Counted from the first letter of the stretch, positions 27,414 through 37,663 are shown. The stretch: DNA of 64,000 nt from JASJBU01 sp963797085 (GCA_963797085.1 CAWCOA010000006.1:62001-126000); one strand, 5' to 3'. The notes: generated by a model not told the origin, from the letters alone. Numbers and translations: made by a program.

Positions 27414-28001
27414 ATGAAGAGAGAAATTGGCCACAACATGTACCTTTTTACCGAAGGAGCGGCGAACCCTTCTAAGGTCGTGATCTCCAGTCACGGTGGA
27501 ATCTTGGCGACAACAGACATGTTTCAAACGCCAGTTGAACTGGGCTTTCTTGGGAATACAGGTGAAAGTGTCGCCCTGGCGTTGGACAACGCGATCGCGA
27601 ACTTCGATTTCTCGAATCGCCAGCAGTTCGAGGTAGAGCCTGCCGGTACGCGTGTTCGCGACTATAAGCTTTCCAAGTTCCAGGGACGTCACACTGCGCA
27701 CAGGAACAAGATCTCGCATCTGTGGGGAAAGCTCACCTGTCAAAACCATTACGAGGAAACCTACTCAACGATCGAGGCCGACCTTGCCAACTATAGTGAT
27801 GTCGGTGTTCTGACCATCCGCAACAGGACTGGCAGGCACAAAGGGGATGTCCGTCTCTCCGATGCGGTCGTTGCGCTGGATGCGCTTGGCATAAACAAGA
27901 TTCTCTGTCTGTTCTGCCGAGTTCATACGGTTTACGAACAGGTCGATACCCTTCCGGGCGGCATGTTCGCGGAGTTGGAAGGTCGTTTCGGCCCTCCTTA
28001 A
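27414..28001 (+). CDS. Putative Stv-like (putative adhesin fold) protein
   Basis: A 195-residue soluble protein. The segment KVVISSHGGI at about residues 20-29 and the later GVLTIRNRTGRHKGDVRLSD resemble the Stv putative-adhesin domain, which carries an S-x-HGG motif early in the fold; the match is by memory and weak. No signal peptide is visible. The ATG at 27414 has GGGAG upstream; an in-frame GTG at 27351 falls against the attC-like site. It may be a fourth, fixed cassette. Native function unknown. Confidence 0.5.
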   Translation: MKREIGHNMYLFTEGAANPSKVVISSHGGILATTDMFQTPVELGFLGNTGESVALALDNAIANFDFSNRQQFEVEPAGTRVRDYKLSKFQGRHTAHRNKISHLWGKLTCQNHYEETYSTIEADLANYSDVGVLTIRNRTGRHKGDVRLSDAVVALDALGINKILCLFCRVHTVYEQVDTLPGGMFAELEGRFGPP

Positions 28002-28007
28002 ACTGAC

Positions 28008-28032
28008 GGTGGCCTGCGGTTAGTTAGCCACC
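28008..28032 (+). terminator. Possible terminator hairpin
   Basis: GGTGGC and GCCACC enclose a 13-base loop just after the Stv-like gene and are followed by ATTTATT. The stem is short and the T tract is interrupted, so termination is possible but not strong. Confidence 0.35.
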
Positions 28033-28195
28033 ATTTATTAGCACGTTGTCATAAATGCGGAATAAGGCATGCACACGGAGGCCGCGAGCCGAGTAAAGTG
28101 GTTTGATTTGAGTCGCTCACGCGGCCCCGATGATGCCTATCGTTATGCCAAAGAAACGAAATGTTGACCACAACACGGGATAGGGAGATACGGCC

Positions 28196-28633
28196 ATGAA
28201 TACTAAATTAGCAAATGAAAACACAGGCGTACTAAGCCTGCGCACACCTAATGCTTGCCGATGGACCAGCGTGCTGTTGCGCTGCGTCGGTGGGTTCGTG
28301 TTGTCTATGCTCGTCGCTGTGTTTACCCCGCTACCTCTTATTGATGAGGTCAATGCAAGTAGTCATGTGGGTAGTCCTAATTTTTGTCTTGGGCACGGCA
28401 TGGTAGTCAGTCGTGAAGGGCATTCCAGAAAAAAGGGCACGGCAGAAAAACGCGCGCGACGCAAATGGCGGGAGCGTGTGCGCTGGTTAATGCCATGGAG
28501 CTGGGGTCAAGCCGATTGGAGCAAGGCACAAATGCGCGATTACGATTGTCGAAAAAAAGGGCGACGCTGGTATTGCCGCGCAAAAGCAGTTCCTTGTGCA
28601 TGCGCCAATCCACCGAGTTGCCATCCTAACTAA
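28196..28633 (+). CDS. Hypothetical exported Cys/Arg-rich small protein
   Basis: A 145-residue protein I do not recognise. A hydrophobic segment (VGGFVLSMLVAVFTPLPLI, about residues 31-49) follows a 30-residue N-terminal extension and could be a membrane anchor or late signal sequence. The rest is very basic (SRKKGTAEKRARRKWRERV) and the end is Cys-rich (CRKKGRRWYCRAKAVPCACA). GGGAG 10 bases before the ATG supports the start. It may be another accessory gene of the cassette region, but no attC follows it. Confidence 0.45.
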   Translation: MNTKLANENTGVLSLRTPNACRWTSVLLRCVGGFVLSMLVAVFTPLPLIDEVNASSHVGSPNFCLGHGMVVSREGHSRKKGTAEKRARRKWRERVRWLMPWSWGQADWSKAQMRDYDCRKKGRRWYCRAKAVPCACANPPSCHPN

Positions 28634-28779
28634 ACCAAAATTGGGGAGTGTCACGGGTTGTTGCATGGTTTGCGGCGTTCTCCGGATCAGCTACGGGCGC
28701 GATGCTCTTGATTGTGGCACTTTTGGAACCGTTGTCTTTAAAAGCAACGCAAATCTAGCTCGCACCAGGAAGCTTCGTT

Positions 28780-28965
28780 GTGACTTTGCTTTTTACAGCC
28801 CTGTTGCTTGGTTTTCTACTGTGGATTTTCCGTCAACTGAGGTCCCCTTATGTGTTGAATGTGCGAAAGGAAGCGGGGCTAACTACGGCTAGTCCGCGAT
28901 CTGCCTACGTACTTGGCCTATTGTTGGCAGTCGGATTGGGCTTCGCTATGTTCGTCGTCAACTAA
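28780..28965 (+). CDS. Possible small two-helix membrane protein
   Basis: A 61-residue frame starting at GTG with AGGA 9 bases upstream. It encodes two hydrophobic helices (LLFTALLLGFLLWIF and YVLGLLLAVGLGFAMFVV) joined by a basic loop. No family is recognised. It ends just before a truncated propeller gene. Codon use alone cannot prove it is expressed. Confidence 0.4.
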   Translation: MTLLFTALLLGFLLWIFRQLRSPYVLNVRKEAGLTTASPRSAYVLGLLLAVGLGFAMFVVN

Positions 28966-28982
28966 GGAGCTTTGTTGAACAG

Positions 28983-30144
28983 GTTATACTGGACAGCAAT
29001 GGCGACGATCTGGCTAGCCTGACAAAAACCCTGCGGGTAAGTCCCGAAGGGAAGAGCGCCTACTTGACCGCGCTGACCGGCCAGTTGTACGTGTTCGCAC
29101 GGGATGTCATAGCCGGTACTCTTACAGCGCAGCAAACCTTCAAGGCCAAGTTTGATACCATCGAAGGTGTTGCGGGCCTGGCCAATGCCCAGGATGTAAT
29201 CGTCACCGGCGACGATCGCTTTGTTTACGTCACCGGTAATATCGAGGGCGACCCCATCAACTCCAGCGATGACCAGTACAGCATTGTCAGCTTCAGCCGT
29301 GACACTAACGATGGCACTCTTGCCTTGATCGGCGCAACTACCAACACCACGGTGGCCAATAGTGTTTCTGACTGGGATACGTTGTGGGAAGTCAATAGCC
29401 TCGCTTTGGGCCCGGAGGCAGATCAGAAGTTTCTCTATGCCGGCGCGAATATCTTTGGCTCGATAAACGTATTTCGACGCGACCCTAGCAATGGCAGCCT
29501 CCGCTGGGTCGGGTGGGTGGAACATGATCGTACTGCTGCCGCCAGCGTCGATCTATCCGGTGTTGAGCGTATCTCCCTGTCGACCGATGGCCGCCACATC
29601 TACGCAGCATTGGCAACAGGGATCGGCGTACTCGATACCCGTGCCGACCTGTCGCTGGTCAAGACCGACAGTGTGGACCCGGTTGCGCCAAGTGGTTCCT
29701 TCGCCTATACCCTGGCGGTAACCAACAATGGACCCAGCGATGCCCAGAATGTGCTCGTGACCGATAACCTGCCAACGGGTGTTGGCTTCGTCAGTGCCTC
29801 GGTGAACTCCCCCCGGAACCTCCTGCAGTGAAGCCGGCGGGACGGTAACCTGTGACCTGGGAGATCTGCCCGCTACTGCTGCCGTTACTGCCACTTTAGA
29901 GGTAACTGCGCCGGTAACTGTCGGGGATATCACCAACACGGCGTTCGCCATTGCCGATCAGCTCGACACCAGCACCGGCAACGACAGCAACAGCGAGGAT
30001 ACCGCGGTGGTCAGTAGCACCGTTACCGTCTCTACGACCGATACCACCAGTAGCACTGGCGGTGGTAGCAGTCTCGGCCTGCCCGGCCTGCTGGCGCTAC
30101 TGGGCGTATGGGGCCTCGGCGTTCTCCGCCGGTCGAGACGCTAG
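28983..30144 (+). pseudogene. Beta-propeller/DUF11 surface protein with GlyGly-CTERM-like tail, truncated and frameshifted
   Basis: The coding similarity starts abruptly at VILDSNGDDLASLTKTLRVS without a usable start or signal peptide, so the 5-prime end is lost. Propeller-type repeats (VSPEGKSAYLTAL, LYVFARDVIAG, VTGDDRFVYVTG) run to about 29640, then a DUF11 domain (SLVKTDSVDPVAPSGSFAYT, VTNNGPSDAQNV). A run of six C at 29809-29814 shifts the frame; removing one C restores CSEAGGTVTCDLGDLP and a C-terminal GGGSSLGLPGLLALLG helix with an RRSRR end, a GlyGly-CTERM-like sorting signal. A terminator follows. Confidence 0.75.
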
Positions 30145-30170
30145 ATTGATTGCTGACGAGCTGTAAAACC

Positions 30171-30210
30171 AAGGGCCCGGTTGAGTGAACCGGGCCCTTT
30201 TCTTTTTTTG
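30171..30210 (+). terminator. Intrinsic terminator after the propeller/DUF11 gene
   Basis: AAGGGCCCGGTT, a 5-base loop and AACCGGGCCCTT form a perfect 12-bp stem followed by TTCTTTTTTT. It is a textbook rho-independent terminator 27 bases after the stop and may also insulate against the convergent FG-GAP gene. Confidence 0.92.
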
Positions 30211-30356
30211 AATCTAGATGTGAGCCTGGGGCTCAGATCTAGATGCTAACCATCTTTCCTGCCGGACATGCAGTTGCCTGCTTCACACGGGCGCAGTCAC
30301 CGTGGTTGCTTTGTGCCGTATAGCATCGCCCTGCGATGCGTGATTGAAATCATGAT

Positions 30357-32238
30357 TTAGCTGCAACCCAGTTCTTCGCTGATCTCTTCCGCTTCCTCCA
30401 ACAGCTCCTCGGCCTCTTCCTCGGTGAGGCCCCCGTTTCTCTCTAGCGTAATCACTTTGCGGATGAATAGTTCAAGCTGCCCGCATGCGCCACTGTCATT
30501 CTTTGGGCTGTTGTCAGTGAGGAGTGCGAGGGCCCTCTCCAGGGGTTCAGTCAGCTCAGGGGCAATCTCTCCCACTTCTTCGATCAGTTCTTCGATTTCT
30601 TCGTTGATCTCGTCTTCGATGGATGGCGTTTTCTGTCCAAACACTACATAGCTTTCACCCGCTGGATCCGCACTAGGAGCCCCGATGATCAGATCATCGA
30701 TGCCGTCGTCGTTGATATCGCCCGCTCCACTCACGGACATGCCAGATATATCATTGGCATCGATGCCATTGATCTGGAAGCCGTTACTGCCGTCAAGGTC
30801 GGCAAGGTTGAAGCTCGCTGGGAACCTGGCTAAGCTACCAAACACCACATAGCTTTCACCCGCCTCAGACTGGTTATTCGGATCCGCCCAACTTGCTCCG
30901 ATAATCAGGTCGTCGATGCCGTCATCGTTGACATCGCCTGCCCCACTCACCGACTGAGCCAAGCTGTCACGCTCATCGATAGCATTGATCTGGAAGCCGT
31001 TGCTGCCGTTTAGGGAGGCGAGGTCAATGCTCGCAGGGAACCCGGCAGAGCTGCCAAACACCACATAGCTCTCACCAGGATAATCCAGGCCATCCGGACC
31101 CGCCCAAGGAGCCCCGATGATCACGTCATCGATGCCATCGCCATTCACATCACCCGCCCCGCTCACCGAATGGCCCGAGCGGTCATACTCATCGATGCCA
31201 TTGATCTGAAAGCCATTGTTGCCGTTCAGGGAGACGAGGGCGAAGTCTGCCGGGAACCCGGCTGAACTGCCGAACACCACGTAGCTTTCACCGGCAGGGT
31301 CCGCATCTTCAGCCCCGATGATCAGGTCGTCGATGCCGTCACCGTTGACATCGCCCGCCCGACTCACCGAACCGCCCGCGCAGTCACCGGCATCAATGCC
31401 ATTGATCTGGAAACCATTGGTGCCGTTCAGGGATGGCAAGATCAAGGCTCGCCGGGAACCCGCTTGTACTGCCATACACCACATAGCTTTTTCCAGGATC
31501 AGGCGGGATAAATGGATCAGAACCCCCACCAGAAGCCCCGATGATCAGGTCGTCGATGCCGTCATCATTGACATCGCCCGCCCCACTGACCGAAACGCCC
31601 GAATAGCTACCGGAATCGACGCCTTTGATCTGGAACCCGTTGCTGCCGTTCAGGGCAGCGAGGTCAAGGCTTGCAGGGAATCCGGCTGAGCTGCCAAATA
31701 CCACATAGCTCTGACCCTTACTATATTGTTCGCTACCAGGAGCCCCGATGATTACGTCATCGATGCCGTCGCCGTTGACGTCGCCCGCCCCACTTACTGA
31801 CAGGCCCGTTACGTCATAGGCATTGACGCCATTAAGTTGAAAGCCATTGGTGCCGTCCAGGGAGGCGAGGTCGAAGCTTGTCGGGAACCCATCTGATCCG
31901 CCAAATACCACATAGCTCTCACCTACCCAAGTCAGGTCATCGAGATACGCGAATCTAGCCCCGATAATCACATCATCAATACCGTCGCCGTTGACATCGC
32001 CCGCACCACTCACAGAACAGCCCGAGAAGTCACCTTGGTCGATGCCATTGATCCGGAAACCGTTGCTGCCATCGAGATCGATCAGATCGAGGGCCAGGGT
32101 CGAAGTGGAAACGAATCCCAGCCCCATGGCCAGTAATGTTGCGGTTAAGCGCCTTGCGAGATATTCGGTGTTTGAAGTGTAGAAGCCGATTCGATTGTTC
32201 GGAGACAGTACTGCGTGAAAATTCCGTTGAATGTGCAA
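30357..32238 (-). pseudogene. FG-GAP (integrin alpha-like) repeat surface protein, frameshifted
   Basis: Seven repeats of about 55-65 residues share NGFQINGID...SVSGAGDVNGDGIDDLIIGA, with the DxNxDGxxD calcium-binding loop of FG-GAP blades, enough for one seven-blade propeller. Three N-terminal repeats are in one frame and four in another; an extra base near 31434 (CAGGGATGGC where other repeats have CAGGGAGGC) causes the shift. A signal-like segment (LTATLLAMGLGFVSTSTLA) precedes repeat 1 but starts only at a TTG. A better start, ATG at 32251 behind GGAGG, is in a different frame, so a second lesion is possible. The C-terminus is a Glu-rich helical tail. Confidence 0.8.
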
Positions 32239-32251
32239 CTTTTATATCCAT

Positions 32252-33120
32252 TATAACCTCCTGTTACATTGCTTTGATCAGCGACCCTCCTGGTGATGAC
32301 ATGAATGAGTTCAGTCTGTGTTGCGGAGGCAGTCGCGGTTTACCACCTACAGAGGACGGTGGTGAGGGAGAGGCAACCTGTGCTTAAACCGCTGGCAAGG
32401 TCAGCCTGTTTCGGGAGGGCTGATATCAGCTACTTTGGCCCCAGCAATTTCTTGAGATCTAAGTTGGTCTGTCTTACGCAAGCGCATTGTTTGTTGGCTG
32501 CTATTAATTCACTGGCGTGATCAGAATCTCCATCGATGGAGACACTGTTGGTCAGGCTGCCAGGACCTATGATGGGCTTGTGAATAGGTCAAAAATTTAG
32601 GAAACCAATTCTTATTGTACTAGTGTGTCCTCGGATTATAAATACCCAGCAGATAACCCTCGATTAGTTCGCAACTCAATACCTTTGGTACGCCATTACT
32701 CAGTATTCCGCCCGATTTAAAGACGAAACGCGTGTTCTTGGGTTTTTTATATAAAGACCGAGGATGATAGACCGAGTCTGGATAACCGTATGGCATCGAG
32801 AAGCGTTGATCCCTCATACAGTCATGTAATTCCTGTCCGAGCGAGAGTTCATTCTGGTACTCAGCAACATGACTGCCGGCCATCCTGTCGATTTTGTTTT
32901 CTAGTGACACTTTCTCTAAACCCGTATATCTATGTCTTAATGCTTCCAGCGGCCGTGACACCTTGTCATGACAATCAGATCTCAGGCTCAGTGAAAACCC
33001 CCACAGGGTAGAATGATAGTAGAGAGGTGTTTCAAAAAAATTAATGAAACAGCTGAAGCTGTTACAACATGTTTCAATGCTTCGGTTAGTTATGCATGTG
33101 AGTTGCGTGGAATATCCAAT
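32252..33120. other. Intergenic stretch, no supported gene
   Basis: About 870 bases lie between the FG-GAP gene and the methyltransferase. A minus-strand frame (32620-33162, 180 codons) overlaps the methyltransferase start. Its second half (SMPYGYPDSVYHPRSLY) faintly recalls the C-terminal part of polysaccharide deacetylases, but the evidence is too weak to call. Otherwise I see nothing. Confidence 0.4.
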
Positions 33121-33888
33121 ATGAATGATGCAAGGCTGGTCGAACTCTTGGTGAAACTTCATGCTGGCCTGCCCCGTCTGGGGCCTGGCAGCAGGGAAGC
33201 GACTCTTGAAGCGCTGTCTCTATGTCATGATTTACCGAACAGACCGATGATTCTCGATGTGGGTTGTGGGTCGGGTGCCCAGACCCTGGTGTTGGCGTCC
33301 GCGAGCCGGGGTCGGATATTGGCTACGGACCTCGTTGCGAAATTTATCGGGCAATTACAGAGGGCTATCCAGCAGAATGACCTGCATGACCAGGTTCGGG
33401 CGGTCAGGGCGGATATGAATGCCCTGCCCTTCCCGGCAAACAGCTTTAATCTTATCTGGAGTGAGGGTGCGATCTACATCATGGGTTTTGATAACGGACT
33501 GCGCAAGTGGCGGCCACTTTTGAAGCCCTATGGTTATCTGGTCGTATCCGAGATGGTATGGTTCCGGTCTGATGCGCCTACGGAATTGAGAGACTACTGG
33601 GAACTAAACTACCCAAGTATGCGTGGTGTAGAAGCCAATCTTGCTGCGGCACGGAAATTGGGATGGATGCCGGTGGGTAACTTCCATCTGCCGTTTGAGG
33701 CTTGGGCCGAGAATTATCATGCGCCGTTAAAAGCGCGACTCTCGGTGTTCCGAGCCAATCATAAAAATGATCCGGACGCTCAGGTGGTTGCTGACATGAC
33801 TGAGCATGAAATATCACTGATGCAGCATTATCACGACTACTGCGGCTATGAATTCTTTGTCCTGCGCCGGCAGGATCATCCCAAATAA
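33121..33888 (+). CDS. Class I SAM-dependent methyltransferase
   Basis: A 255-residue enzyme with SAM motif I ILDVGCGSGAQTLVLA (about residue 44), an acidic residue at the end of strand 2 (ILATDLV), motif IV region NLIWSEGAIYIMGF, and a C-terminal extension with several aromatic residues (HDYCGYEFFVLRR). The substrate is unknown; the N-terminal GLPRLGPGSREATLEAL is typical of small-molecule methyltransferases. The ATG at 33121 fits the family start; an in-frame ATG at 33013 would add 36 unrelated residues. It stands alone, without operon partners. Confidence 0.8.
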   Translation: MNDARLVELLVKLHAGLPRLGPGSREATLEALSLCHDLPNRPMILDVGCGSGAQTLVLASASRGRILATDLVAKFIGQLQRAIQQNDLHDQVRAVRADMNALPFPANSFNLIWSEGAIYIMGFDNGLRKWRPLLKPYGYLVVSEMVWFRSDAPTELRDYWELNYPSMRGVEANLAAARKLGWMPVGNFHLPFEAWAENYHAPLKARLSVFRANHKNDPDAQVVADMTEHEISLMQHYHDYCGYEFFVLRRQDHPK

Positions 33889-34241
33889 TGGTGTTTAACG
33901 GATGTCTTCGATTGCATAGTGCTCATTATGACTTCAGCGTACTGCGATTCAGGACCTAGATTGCTCAAATTTGGATCATGGGATCCGCAGATGTGATTGA
34001 TCCTGGTGCGTAGATCGGTGTGAATTAGAATCTGCCCGGCCAATTAAGGGCAGTTCAGCAGCCTAGTGAGACTGGCGCATTAATTGCTGTAGAATACACT
34101 TAGCGCTTGGCCTAATTCTCTTTTTGGCAGACGGTTGCCGGTAATGCCGTTCACCATATCCTGCCAGGAAGAACAGTACGACATGAAATGCCTCTTTTGG
34201 GGCACCAAATAATAGCTATCAATAATGCGGAGGGTAACCCT
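33889..34241. other. Intergenic region upstream of pckG
   Basis: No gene is seen. A possible -10 (TAGAAT near 34090) lacks a convincing -35. The ribosome site GGAGGG for pckG is at its right end. Control of pckG cannot be deduced. Confidence 0.4.
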
Positions 34242-36104
34242 ATGACCAGCACACACGATGGAGCATCCCGAACAGGAAATAAGAAACTCTTGGAATGGGT
34301 AGATCAGCTTGCGGGGTTGTGCAACCCGGATCGAATCTACTGGTGTGATGGTTCACAGGAAGAATACGACCGTTTATGTAATGAGATGGTAGAGGATGGC
34401 TCATTTATCAGGCTCAATCCGGATAAAAGGCCAAACAGTTTTCTTGCCCGCTCACACCCGAGTGATGTAGCCCGCGTCGAGGAACGCACCTTTATCTGTT
34501 CTGAGCGCGAAGAGGATGCCGGACCGACCAACAACTGGATGGCTCCGAAAAAGATGAAAACCATCCTCAAAGGTCTGTTCCGGGACTGCATGCAGGGTCG
34601 GACCATGTACGTGATCCCCTTCAGCATGGGCCCGCTGGGTTCCCCGATCGCGCATATCGGCGTAGAGATAACAGATTCGCCTTATGTGGTGGTGAATCAG
34701 CGTATCATGACCCGGATGGGCCAGCAGGTGCTTGATGTATTGGGGAAACGTGGCGAATTCGTTCCTTGCATCCATTCCCTGGGAGCGCCACTTGCACCAG
34801 GCGAGCAGGATGTGTCATGGCCCTGCGCCAGCAACATAGAAGATAAATATATCACCCACTTTCCCGATACCCGCGAGATCTGGTCATTCGGTAGTGGGTA
34901 TGGCGGTAATGCGCTTTTGGGTAAAAAATGCTTCGCCCTGCGTATTGCTTCAGTGATGGCTAGGGATGAAGGCTGGCTTGCCGAGCACATGCTGATTCTG
35001 GGTGTGGAGTCACCTAAGCATGAAAAGAAATATGTGGCGGCGGCATTTCCCAGCGCCTGCGGTAAAACCAACTTTGCGATGCTGATTCCACCGGATAAGT
35101 TAGAGGGCTGGAAGGTGACCACCATCGGTGATGACATTGCGTGGATAAAGCCGAATCCCAAAGATGGAAAGTTTTACGCAATCAACCCGGAATATGGTCT
35201 ATTCGGTGTTGCCCCCGGGACTAACGAACATTCCAATCCCAATGCCCTCGCGGCCCTGCGGGAAAATTGTATCTACACCAACTGTGCCCTGACCGATGAC
35301 GGCGATGTCTGGTGGGAGGGCCTCACCAAGGAACCCCCCGAGCATCTTATTGACTGGAAAGGTAAGGATTGGACGCCTGGCTGTGGAACCCCGGCGGCCC
35401 ATCCCAATTCCCGCTTTACGGCTCCGGCGTCGGCCTGTCCCTCTATCGATCCTGAGTGGGAGAATCCGGCTGGTGTGCCCATCAGCGCCTTTCTGTTCGG
35501 TGGGCGGGTGAGCCACAATTTTCCGCTGGCTTTCCAGAGCTACAATTGGGAGCACGGCGTGTATATGGCGGCCACCATGGGTTCTGAGGCCACCGCTGCT
35601 TCCATCGGCCAGGCGGCAATGCGCCGGGATCCAATGGCCATGTTGCCATTCTGTGGCTATAACATGGCGGATTACATGAAACACTGGCTACGCATTGGGC
35701 GCAAGAACGTCGCCACACCGCCGGCCATTTTCCGCGTCAACTGGTTTCGCAAGGATGAACACGGCCGTTTCATCTGGCCTGGTTTCGGTGAGAATATGCG
35801 GGTCTTGAAATGGGTGGTCGATCGTTGCACCGGGTGCGCGCCCGCGATTGAAAGTCCGCTTGGCTGGGTGCCGGGATATAATGCCATTACCTGGGACGGC
35901 ATCGAATTCAGCAAGGAAGAGTTCTATCAGATCATGAACATCGATCGGGAGGTGGCGCGCCATGAGACCAACGATCAAGAAGAGCTGTTCACTCGATTTG
36001 GTGATCATCTGCCGCGGGAAATGGAGATAGAGCGTGAGCTGCAACTCGCGCGGCTCTATCATTCCCCTGCGATCTGGGATCTGTCACAGACCTGTGAAAA
36101 TTGA
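34242..36104 (+). CDS. pckG: Phosphoenolpyruvate carboxykinase (GTP)
   Basis: A 620-residue enzyme interconverting oxaloacetate and PEP with GTP/GDP. It is the GTP class, not the ATP class: the P-loop with the hyper-reactive cysteine is FPSACGKTNFAM, followed by GDDIAWI, and the guanine-site region is NFPLAFQSYNWEHGVYMAAT. The ATG at 34242 has GGAGGG 7 bases upstream; the longer start at 34188 is rejected. A monocistronic gluconeogenic or anaplerotic role is likely. The nearby relic of pyruvate kinase at 59.5 kb concerns the opposite PEP step. Confidence 0.96.
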   Translation: MTSTHDGASRTGNKKLLEWVDQLAGLCNPDRIYWCDGSQEEYDRLCNEMVEDGSFIRLNPDKRPNSFLARSHPSDVARVEERTFICSEREEDAGPTNNWMAPKKMKTILKGLFRDCMQGRTMYVIPFSMGPLGSPIAHIGVEITDSPYVVVNQRIMTRMGQQVLDVLGKRGEFVPCIHSLGAPLAPGEQDVSWPCASNIEDKYITHFPDTREIWSFGSGYGGNALLGKKCFALRIASVMARDEGWLAEHMLILGVESPKHEKKYVAAAFPSACGKTNFAMLIPPDKLEGWKVTTIGDDIAWIKPNPKDGKFYAINPEYGLFGVAPGTNEHSNPNALAALRENCIYTNCALTDDGDVWWEGLTKEPPEHLIDWKGKDWTPGCGTPAAHPNSRFTAPASACPSIDPEWENPAGVPISAFLFGGRVSHNFPLAFQSYNWEHGVYMAATMGSEATAASIGQAAMRRDPMAMLPFCGYNMADYMKHWLRIGRKNVATPPAIFRVNWFRKDEHGRFIWPGFGENMRVLKWVVDRCTGCAPAIESPLGWVPGYNAITWDGIEFSKEEFYQIMNIDREVARHETNDQEELFTRFGDHLPREMEIERELQLARLYHSPAIWDLSQTCEN

Positions 36105-36488
36105 TCAATAAATAGCGGGAGTCTGTTGTCGAGCAAAGGGATTTGCTCCTGAAATAATCAATCCCCTGGCTGTTTAACGACTGGACTCTTGTACGGCTTC
36201 CCTGTACGAAGTTTTGTAAGACTTCCATTCCTGCTCACACCCCTAACCTAGATCCATCTTGGCCTACAGACAAGCTCTCTCCAGACGAGCCAGAAAGCGA
36301 CCATGCAGGGTTTGTTTATCTATAGGGATTTCCGCTTCTATAATTGACAACAGGGAAGGATAACAATAATTCAACGATATCCATTAAGACACGCCAGATA
36401 TACCTATCTCAGACAGCATCAGTGAATGTTGCTAATCTGAGAATCGCTGAAAAATAAATGAAATAATAAGCCGCAAGGATCGATAGCC
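36105..36488. other. Intergenic region after pckG
   Basis: No gene is seen. A weak hairpin (CTTGTAC...GTACGAAG followed by TTTTG, near 36187-36217) may terminate pckG. The right half is AT-rich and probably holds the promoter of the next gene. Confidence 0.4.
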
Positions 36489-36965
36489 ATGATTGATGGA
36501 AGGTTTTATTACTACACACTCTCGGGTGTCTTGAGCGCCCTGGCCATATTTTTCTGTATCCTGGTTTATCTTGCCGGAGAGTTCGAACAACAACAGTTCG
36601 GGGCATATTTTTTAACCGGTATACCGAATTACTATTTTTTCTATATCATGATTCTGCCGTTTATCAGTACGGGCTTTTGGTTTGCCCTGCTTATGTTGAC
36701 ACTGGGCACATTGGTGATTTTGTTCATAAAGACGGAAAGAAACCAGATATATAAATATGCCAGCGTCGTAGCCGGTGTCAGTTCTGCCGCAGTTGCCGGG
36801 CTCAGCTGGTTCAAGCCGGAGATATTTCAGCAGATTTTCGAGATTGTCATAGGTCTTGGCTGGGTCTATGGATCGATGTTCTTGAGTATATTTTGTCTGG
36901 CGCTCTACCTGGTAACCGATCATTTCATCACTAATTATGAACAGGAAATTCTTCAGGAACAGTAG
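36489..36965 (+). CDS. Hypothetical four-helix inner-membrane protein
   Basis: A 158-residue protein with four membrane helices (about residues 10-27, 48-82 as two, 92-105 weaker, 118-145) and short polar loops (KTERNQIYKY, SWFKPEIFQQ). I recognise no family. It overlaps by 29 bases the start of an exported protein, so the pair is probably co-translated and may work together at the membrane. Confidence 0.6.
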   Translation: MIDGRFYYYTLSGVLSALAIFFCILVYLAGEFEQQQFGAYFLTGIPNYYFFYIMILPFISTGFWFALLMLTLGTLVILFIKTERNQIYKYASVVAGVSSAAVAGLSWFKPEIFQQIFEIVIGLGWVYGSMFLSIFCLALYLVTDHFITNYEQEILQEQ

Positions 36966-37653
36966 CAGTGTTTGCATGGGTCTTATGTTGCTGTTGCTTT
37001 CATCGGCCGGCGTTGCCGGTCTTTGCTCTGAAGTTGGTTCATTAAATCGCTTCAATAATCTCGACCGAATCACCAGCGACTTTTTTGACGAGTATTTCAT
37101 CCGAAAGAGCAATGGGCGGTATTTTGTCTATGCCGATAAAATGGCCTCGGTTGATTTTGCCAGCGCAACAAAAGTAATGAATCACCTTGAGTCACATCCC
37201 AGCTTTATTCCCGGCTATCAGTCAATCAAGGTGTTGCGCGGTCCAGATAGGGAGATCCTGACCGGCATACGGTTCCGTGCGGCCTTTTCACCTTTCTCTT
37301 CCAGCTTCACCAATCAAGTGGAAATCATCGATGAGCAGGATCGCTACAAGCAATGTTGGGAGCAGCTTGCGGCCGAGGACATGCGTGTGATCGAAGATCA
37401 GAAGAATGCGCCCAAAGTGAATGTGGGCTACTGGTGGCTGGATAAGATATCGGAGTCCAGCGTGGAGATTCGCTATTTCAGCGTGGTTCAACCCCCGTTG
37501 GCAATTCCGGCATGGTTGTATACCCGTATTGTCAAAGGCAGTTATGAGGAGCTGTTTGACAGGATAATCAAGCGTATTAAACAGGTGGGTGGTGATGCCC
37601 TGCCGGACCAGCAGGCGGCAGAACCCGATATCCAAGATTACATCATGAACTGA
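36937..37653 (+). CDS. Exported START/SRPBCC-like protein
   Basis: A 238-residue protein with a signal peptide (MGLMLLLLSSAGVAG after a basic start). The mature part has the feel of an SRPBCC/START lipid-binding domain: alternating beta segments, a SVEIRYFSVVQPP strand and the closing amphipathic helix IPAWLYTRIVKGSYEELFDR. That assignment is by pattern only. The ATG at 36937 lies inside the preceding gene; Met 14 at 36976 is an alternative start. A copy of the dispersed inverted-repeat element follows 10 bases after the stop. Confidence 0.55.
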   Translation: MNRKFFRNSSSVCMGLMLLLLSSAGVAGLCSEVGSLNRFNNLDRITSDFFDEYFIRKSNGRYFVYADKMASVDFASATKVMNHLESHPSFIPGYQSIKVLRGPDREILTGIRFRAAFSPFSSSFTNQVEIIDEQDRYKQCWEQLAAEDMRVIEDQKNAPKVNVGYWWLDKISESSVEIRYFSVVQPPLAIPAWLYTRIVKGSYEELFDRIIKRIKQVGGDALPDQQAAEPDIQDYIMN

Positions 37654-37663
37654 CCTGGCATCA

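Noticed and set aside
28008..28032. A further attC site after the Stv-like gene
   Set aside because: The hairpin is only 25 bases and the R-box-like GTTAGTT is not in the right place.
32620..33162. 180-codon minus-strand frame with a faint polysaccharide-deacetylase flavour
   Set aside because: It overlaps the start of a well-supported methyltransferase, has no good ribosome site and the similarity is too vague.
33889..34060. Another copy of the TCCTAG-ended repeat near 33955
   Set aside because: ACCTAGATT occurs but the following bases do not match and no partner end is present.
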